The notes beneath the pieces were generated by a model that did no database searches, was not told where the DNA came from, and was given only the letters and a program-made list of their open reading frames with translations. Positions 41,138-44,935 of a stretch of 44,935 nucleotides of DNA are shown one piece after another; position 1 is the first letter of the stretch; the number at the start of each line of letters is the position of its first letter. Source of the stretch: Nitrospirota bacterium (GTDB lineage Bacteria; Nitrospirota; Nitrospiria; Nitrospirales; Nitrospiraceae); contig JAGWTI010000016.1 in the NCBI GenBank assembly GCA_028876065.1, forward strand, positions 1-44,935, in the 5' to 3' direction. The position numbers and the translations under genes were made by a program.

Positions 41138-41166
41138 CATCCATCACGCCCGGCGCACGATGGATG
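41138..41166. other. CATCCATC/GATGGATG stem-loop before the gp19-like gene
   Basis: Eight perfect pairs (41138-41145 with 41159-41166) around a 13-base GC-rich loop, in the 99-bp gap between the hydrolase stop and the gp19-like start. No T-run follows, so it could be an mRNA processing or stabilising structure. Confidence 0.45.
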
Positions 41167-41191
41167 GATGTACCCTGCGCGTCGGCCCCCG

Positions 41192-42361
41192 CTAATAAGG
41201 CTGGAAGGCCCAGTACCGCTGCCCGTTCTGCTCTTTCGCCAGCAACCCGAAACGCTCGCCCGGCGGTTTGCCATGGCGCAGCAAGTTGAAGAGATCGAAC
41301 AGCACGGATCGGCTGTCGGCGTAATAGGAATGTCCCGTGAAGCTGGTATCCACCCATGAGGCATCGATCGTGTCCACCCCCGGGACCACCACAAGAGACG
41401 GTCTGGCGTCTCCCGCCCGAGGGTAGCCATGAGCGGACTTGGACCAGACCAGCGCCTTGTCTTTGGCCGACGCATACAGGGTCACCCGCTCCACGACGCG
41501 GTGAATCCCCTGTACCTGGTTGATAAACACGTCGGCGTCCATGTCCGGCGCCAGCAGCACCACCTCCTTGAACCGGGACGTGAGATCCCCTTGTGGATGC
41601 TGAGCGATTTGTTGCAGCGCCGCCATCACCGCTCTGGACCCCATGCTGTGGGCAATCACGTGGATCGCCTGCGCACCGGACTTGGCGGTTAATTGCACGA
41701 GGAATTCCTTCAGGTGAGGAGTGGCCCACTCCACGTTGGTCTCATCCACCAAGTAGCTCCCGAGACTGCCCTGCGAAGGCCAGCTGTAGACGATCGGCAG
41801 ACCGGGAAACCCCAGGTCGTACGCCAGCTGGGCGGCCCTGCGAACCGCGTCGTCGAACGTGATGTTGTACCCATGCACGAAGATCAAGAGATCTGTTGAG
41901 CCGGCCTCCACCAGCCGATCCTGGAGCTGCAGGTAGAAGTCTCCCGCCGGCATCGGCTTGACCAGGGTATGCACGTCGAGCGTTCCGACTCTGCGATCTC
42001 GGGCGACCCCGACCGTGCAGAGTCCCATCTGCGGCAGTCCCCGGTCGCCCCCGTAGAACTCGCCGGCGTCTTCCTTGGGGCTCGCTCTTCGATCCGTCGC
42101 ATACAGAACCCGCCCAACGGAATAGTCCGGAATATCTCTCCCATAGACTTCCCTGGCCCGACGCGCCAGTTCCTGTTCGGCCGCACGACGTTCGACCTCG
42201 GCCAGCATGAGCCGCTGCTTCTTGGCCTCGGCCAGCCGGATCTCCGCTTGAGAGGGGCCTTCCACGACAGCCGGCGGCACTTCCGCCTGGCCGCCGGCGC
42301 AGGCCGCCAGCGCATACAAACAGAAGAGAACCACGGTCACGTTTCCGAAACGGTCGCCCAC
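41192..42361 (-). CDS. DUF900-type alpha/beta hydrolase lipoprotein
   Basis: Surface or periplasmic lipoprotein hydrolase of 389 residues. The N-terminus has a lipobox, LAAC with C21, followed by an Ala/Glu-rich coiled coil (about 38-70). The hydrolase domain contains the oxyanion-type HGYN (163-166), YSWPSQG, and the nucleophile elbow AHSMGS with S239, plus a late histidine in TGHSYY. This is the DUF900/alpha-beta hydrolase family; substrate unknown. GTG start with GAGGT six bases upstream. It precedes the gp19-like gene in the same direction, so the two are probably co-expressed. Confidence 0.9.
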   Translation of the reverse strand: MGDRFGNVTVVLFCLYALAACAGGQAEVPPAVVEGPSQAEIRLAEAKKQRLMLAEVERRAAEQELARRAREVYGRDIPDYSVGRVLYATDRRASPKEDAGEFYGGDRGLPQMGLCTVGVARDRRVGTLDVHTLVKPMPAGDFYLQLQDRLVEAGSTDLLIFVHGYNITFDDAVRRAAQLAYDLGFPGLPIVYSWPSQGSLGSYLVDETNVEWATPHLKEFLVQLTAKSGAQAIHVIAHSMGSRAVMAALQQIAQHPQGDLTSRFKEVVLLAPDMDADVFINQVQGIHRVVERVTLYASAKDKALVWSKSAHGYPRAGDARPSLVVVPGVDTIDASWVDTSFTGHSYYADSRSVLFDLFNLLRHGKPPGERFGLLAKEQNGQRYWAFQPY

Positions 42362-42846
42362 GGATGACCTCTATTCAGACGACGGCGCGTACGCAACGAC
42401 CGCCATCATAAGGCAAGGCAGGCCGGAGGTCTACGGAGGAATTCGAGGGAAGCCCCGGCGCGAAGCATCCAAAGCACCATAGTCCAATGCCGAGGCTGGT
42501 ATGCGGCCTTCGCTTACCACGCCTCTCGCAGCACCCCTTCCACGGCGCTCTGCAGTGGAAGCCTTCTGGAATTCCTTCAGCCGTGATCTGCGATCACGGT
42601 GCCTCAGTCAGTTCCAGCTTTCCTTCTTCAGACGCCGGGTGGGGTCCCCGCCGCTTCGGCGACGTTCGCTCCGGCCACATCCCACCCTCTTAAAACTAGA
42701 AAGGTGACGAGTCGCTGATGGACCCGTCACCTTTCACGCTTCGCCAAACTCAACGGGCTATGGCAATATGGTTACCATACGAACATTATGAACATTGAAT
42801 ATCCTCATTTCTCTTCCTCTAAATATTTTGGGGCCACATAGCAATC
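42362..42846. other. Intergenic region with no convincing gene
   Basis: About 485 bp. The first part is GC-rich and holds a small palindrome, CCGTGATC-TGC-GATCACGG (42581-42599), but no ORF with a ribosome-binding site or recognisable product. A GGTGACG hairpin is at 42699-42735. The last 100 bp are clearly AT-richer, like the protease gene that follows, and probably contain its promoter, which I cannot place with confidence. Confidence 0.6.
42699..42735. repeat. GGTGACG/CGTCACC hairpin left of the protease gene
   Basis: GAAAGGTGACG (42699-42709) pairs exactly with CGTCACCTTTC (42725-42735). A similar hairpin lies on the other side of the protease gene at 43681-43715. Confidence 0.75.
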
Positions 42847-43593
42847 ATGCCAATTCCTCAGCATGCTATAGAGCGCCTCGCTCCCTCCATTCAACCACTA
42901 GTCTTCGAAACGGGCGTTGAAGACGCGCCCTACTCCTCTACACGCGGCACTGTTTTTTTGGTCGGCTACGAAGGCAAGCCCTATGTAATAACTGCTCGTC
43001 ATGCACTCCAACCCGACAATCTCGTACCAATTTGCATATTCCCTTCTGATACTTCTTATCATCTCATCCCGCTGAAGAATGTGTTTTATGTCCCTCAATC
43101 ACTCGAAGACGGCGACTTTGTGGATCTTGCCGTAATAGAAATTGACACAAAACGGATAACTCACCCGGAAGTTGCGGAGGCAAGACTAATAGACCTCGCT
43201 CTCTGTTGCGGTGAGTGGAAGAGATACGCGAGCGAGGCACGGTTCTTTGTCCTTGGCTATCCGGAGGATCGATCAGAATTCAATTACGAAACTCAAGAAT
43301 TTCGCGCAGACCGCATGACTCTGTTCGGGCAATACGATGGCCCATCTACTCTGCCACATATCCACCGTCTTTCAGTGCTGGACAGTCTTTCCCTAAAATC
43401 ATTCAGTGGGTTGAGTGGAGGTCCCGTCTTCGCCTGGGTCGAACGACCCAGGCAACGATCAGGACCAATCCTTTGCGGGATGGTGCTGTTAGGAAGCTCG
43501 GAATCCGGGTTGATTCACTTCCTCGATCGGGACGTGCTCTTGGATGCACTGAGGGTCAAACGACAACATGAGCAACAAACTGAACCGGGATGA
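42847..43593 (+). CDS. Trypsin-like serine protease, probably acquired
   Basis: A 248-residue chymotrypsin-fold protein without a signal peptide. The likely triad is H52 (VITARHAL), D93 (DFVDLAVIEI) and S190 (SGLSGGPVF), in the normal order and spacing. N-terminal IQPLVFETG and the strand TVFLVGYEGKPYVIT fit a cytoplasmic peptidase-like domain of the kind seen in defence or regulatory proteins, but no partner gene is adjacent. Base composition is visibly lower in GC than all neighbours, and GGTGAC hairpins flank it on both sides, so horizontal acquisition is likely (inference). No SD is evident before the ATG. Confidence 0.82.
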   Translation: MPIPQHAIERLAPSIQPLVFETGVEDAPYSSTRGTVFLVGYEGKPYVITARHALQPDNLVPICIFPSDTSYHLIPLKNVFYVPQSLEDGDFVDLAVIEIDTKRITHPEVAEARLIDLALCCGEWKRYASEARFFVLGYPEDRSEFNYETQEFRADRMTLFGQYDGPSTLPHIHRLSVLDSLSLKSFSGLSGGPVFAWVERPRQRSGPILCGMVLLGSSESGLIHFLDRDVLLDALRVKRQHEQQTEPG

Positions 43594-43680
43594 CTACCTC
43601 GCCCATAGAGTAAAGAACAGGGACACCACGGTTGCAAGGTAATCACCGGTGACATAGCCCAGGGAACGTGGCGAAGCGTT

Positions 43681-43715
43681 AACGGTGACAGACTTTCAAG
43701 CGGCCTGTCACCGTT
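43681..43715. repeat. GGTGAC/GTCACC hairpin right of the protease gene
   Basis: AACGGTGACAG (43681-43691) pairs exactly with CTGTCACCGTT (43705-43715), 13-base loop. Another GGTGAC word (43648-43653, CACCGGTGACA) lies just upstream. Confidence 0.78.
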
Positions 43716-43728
43716 CACTTTTACAAAA

Positions 43729-43904
43729 GGGATTGGCGTGGCTGCGAGCTGACTTCGCCGAAGGAGCGGGGCACCCACTGAGCCTTTGCCAGGAAGGAAA
43801 GCGGAAACTGACCGAGTCCGCGAGGGAATTTCCGAAGGTTTCCTCCTGGCAAAGGCCAGAAGGGTCGCTCCGAGAGGCGCGGAAGCGAGCCCCATGCCAA
43901 TCCC
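43729..43904. repeat. 176-bp imperfect palindrome, MITE/REP-like
   Basis: Ends are GGGATTGGCGTGG (43729) and CCATGCCAATCCC (to 43904), an inverted pair with one mismatch. Inside, CTTTGCCAGGAAGGAAA and TTTCCTCCTGGCAAAG pair with one bulge. No ORF with support is present. Unrelated in sequence to the element at 25172-25303. Confidence 0.7.
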
Positions 43905-43955
43905 GATCCTACTCTTTGATCAACCGAGCATCTGTGTTTTAGAACGCAGGCGGAC

Positions 43956-44025
43956 TCCCAGGCTTGCTCCGGCTTTTCGGCCAGGAAGGTCACGTGGCCC
44001 ATTTTGCGGCCGGGGCGGACGGATT
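43956..44025 (-). pseudogene. 70-bp duplicated fragment of the purK 3' region (left copy)
   Basis: Identical over 70 bases to 44775-44844 within the intact purK tail, in the same orientation. In the purK frame it would encode IRPGRKMGHVTFLAEKPEQA-type sequence, then continues into unrelated codons, so it is a remnant. Its right edge overlaps the vapC stop by two bases. Confidence 0.85.
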
Positions 44026-44404
44026 ATCGTGGGGCGGGCAGCACCGTGATCTCCGGCATCGGATAATCCTTGGCGTTGCCCGTCGCCACCGATGCCCCTT
44101 CGATGAACGCCGTTGCGGCAATCAAACAATCGGCTAGTTCCAATTTTCGGCTTTTCGCCCGACGCTTGAAGTGCCCCGCCACTTCGGCAATCGCTCTCGT
44201 GATCGGAAAAACCACCACCCCATCGAAAAGCTCGGCTGTGGTTTCACTTTCCTCGGGACGCATCCCGGCGTAAATCTCAGCAACCGACACGACGGAACAA
44301 CAGGGGATCGCGCGGTCGGTCAGTTCCTCTACGAACGCCTTGGCTACCTGACGGCCTCTCAAGACGTCGATGAGCACATCCGTATCCAGAACAACCTTGC
44401 TCAT
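44024..44404 (-). CDS. vapC: Type II toxin VapC, PIN-domain ribonuclease
   Basis: PIN-domain toxin of 126 residues that cleaves RNA (tRNA or rRNA in known cases). The acidic metal-binding residues are present: D7 in LDTDVLIDVL, E43 in SVAEIYAG, D92 in LADCLIAATA and D113 in ATGNAKDY. Its ATG overlaps the vapB stop (44401-44404, ATGA), the standard coupled arrangement. The stop codon coincides with the edge of the 70-bp purK-derived repeat. The toxin gene looks intact. Confidence 0.93.
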   Translation of the reverse strand: MSKVVLDTDVLIDVLRGRQVAKAFVEELTDRAIPCCSVVSVAEIYAGMRPEESETTAELFDGVVVFPITRAIAEVAGHFKRRAKSRKLELADCLIAATAFIEGASVATGNAKDYPMPEITVLPAPR

Positions 44405-44667
44405 CGCGCCTTCAACCGCTTCAAGCGGGAAGACTTCCGCAGCGAGCGGACGAACTGGCGCGTCCCGCTCTCGAGCTCAGGATGCTTCCGCCCCTTCCAC
44501 GCTCCGAAGCTGCGCTGCAAGACTTGCTTGAATTTGATCCGCTTAAGTTCGTTGCGTAGCGCTTCTCCCACCACCCGGCTCTGCTCTCCCTTCGGAACGG
44601 TTTGCTTCAATTCCTCCAACAGATCTTCCGGCAGCGTGAAGTTGGCCTGTCTCGTGACAGTTCCCAT
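44401..44667 (-). CDS. vapB: Antitoxin of the VapBC pair, ribbon-helix-helix type
   Basis: DNA-binding antitoxin of 88 residues. The N-terminus (TVTRQANFTLPEDLLEELKQ, residues 3-22) is an RHH-like beta strand and helix, followed by EQSRVVGEALRNELKR and a basic C-terminal tail that should wrap the VapC toxin. GAGGAGG lies six bases before the ATG. Two CCTATATG boxes at 44684-44703 are a likely operator for autoregulation. It is transcribed toward vapC, with the same direction as purK. Confidence 0.88.
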   Translation of the reverse strand: MGTVTRQANFTLPEDLLEELKQTVPKGEQSRVVGEALRNELKRIKFKQVLQRSFGAWKGRKHPELESGTRQFVRSLRKSSRLKRLKAR

Positions 44668-44683
44668 AGCCCCCTCCTCTCAA

Positions 44684-44703
44684 CCTATATGAGTGCCTAT
44701 ATG
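44684..44703 (-). promoter_or_regulatory. Putative VapB operator: paired CCTATATG boxes
   Basis: CCTATATG at 44684-44691 and 44696-44703, twelve bases apart (about one helical turn), each containing a minus-strand TATAGG that could act as -10. A TTGACA lies further upstream at 44729-44724, but its spacing to the nearer TATAGG is long. Confidence 0.5.
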
Positions 44704-44737
44704 GTGGCACGGCGAGCGGCGGATGTCAAAGCGCAGC

Positions 44738-44935
44738 CTATCGAGCCAGCAGGCGTTGGAGCAGGTCGGACGATTCCCAGGCTTGCTCCGGCTTTTCGGC
44801 CAGGAAGGTCACGTGGCCCATTTTGCGGCCGGGGCGGACGGATTTCTTGCCATACAGATGCAGCATGGCGCCGGGCTGGCGCAGAAGATTCGCCAGCCCC
44901 TCGCCGGCACTGACCTTGGGACAATCCTCGCCGAT
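44738..44935 (-). CDS. purK: 5-(carboxyamino)imidazole ribonucleotide synthase, C-terminal part
   Basis: Only the last 65 codons are in the window; the 5' part lies beyond the right edge. The visible tail, VSAGEGLANLLRQPGAMLHL then YGKKSVRPGRKMGHVTFLAE and a closing SSDLLQRLLAR, is characteristic of PurK, the ATP-grasp enzyme that carboxylates aminoimidazole ribonucleotide in purine synthesis. Bases 44775-44844 within it are duplicated 819 bp away on the far side of vapBC. The intact frame and normal stop indicate that purK itself was not damaged. Confidence 0.9.
   Translation of the reverse strand: MGEDCPKVSAGEGLANLLRQPGAMLHLYGKKSVRPGRKMGHVTFLAEKPEQAWESSDLLQRLLAR
44775..44844 (-). repeat. 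70-bp direct repeat, right copy, inside purK
   Basis: Exact copy of 43956-44025. The two copies bracket the vapBC module, giving an 819-bp repeating period. Confidence 0.9.

Noticed and set aside
42487-42707. Two overlapping ORFs of 68 codons before the protease gene
   Set aside because: No ribosome-binding site, basic low-complexity translations, and they run into the GGTGACG hairpin.
43685-44049. ORFs of 85-93 codons in the palindrome and purK remnant
   Set aside because: They are translations of the imperfect palindrome and of the duplicated purK fragment in various frames.
1-44935. tRNA, rRNA or riboswitch genes
   Set aside because: No cloverleaf or known riboswitch core was recognised on either strand; the TTCGATC loops in the zap array resemble a T-loop but have 11-base loops and no tRNA context.

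Overview
The window is GC-rich, densely packed bacterial chromosome with no rRNA, tRNA, transposase or CRISPR array visible. Gene content and style (F0-only atp cluster, zapB-zapA-rny-ymdB-xseAB-tlyA block, two M16 peptidases beside larE, frequent intergenic word-like repeats) fit a Nitrospira-like member of the Nitrospirota. That assignment is inference from gene character, not from a marker gene.

Layout. 1-2145: arsM-arsS, arsenic methylation and arsenosugar-type chemistry. 2281-4175: hflK-hflC. 4239-4613: a four-helix-bundle gene bracketed by inverted repeats. 4638-8287: fhs, an M23 peptidase, cutA and a rhodanese. 8357-16865, minus strand: zapB, zapA, a small unknown gene, rny, ymdB, xseA, xseB, tlyA and two sugar-nucleotide epimerases. 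16997-24215: a lytic transglycosylase (minus), then rlmN, an active/inactive M16 peptidase pair and larE (plus). 24282-26384, minus strand: atpZ/I-atpB-atpE-atpF, closed by a strong terminator. 26588-28998: chorismate-using pabB/trpE-like gene plus a class IV aminotransferase. 29133-32058: a second transglycosylase, nadB and a lipoprotein. 32313-34476: a 31-residue bS22-type protein, a small unknown protein and an ABC exporter. 34536-38619, minus strand: secreted protein, maf, dus and a two-domain DUF692/MNIO enzyme. 38748-40411: DHH phosphoesterase and rhomboid protease. 40496-44935 is accessory: a secreted homologue of contractile-tail tube protein gp19, a lipoprotein alpha/beta hydrolase, an AT-richer trypsin-like protease, a vapBC module between 70-bp direct copies of the purK 3' end, and the purK tail.

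Three structures stand out. (1) Between zapB and zapA five consecutive stem-loops share flanking sequence, yet each has a different, perfectly paired GC stem, which looks like covariation. (2) Gene boundaries are repeatedly occupied by degenerate word repeats from about six vocabularies (ATGAATG, TTTTGAGTT, AAGTGAA, TTGACGATTG, GGTGACGG, GCTGAAGGC) that fold into hairpins and often contain the stop or start codons of the adjoining genes. (3) A gp19-type tube protein carries an N-terminal signal or anchor segment and sits beside a lipoprotein hydrolase without other visible tail genes.

Several promoters have a TG-extended -10 only 5-10 nt before an SD-less start codon, suggesting leaderless transcripts. 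Starts given below were chosen from family alignment by eye, Shine-Dalgarno matches and promoter spacing; alternatives are named where they matter.
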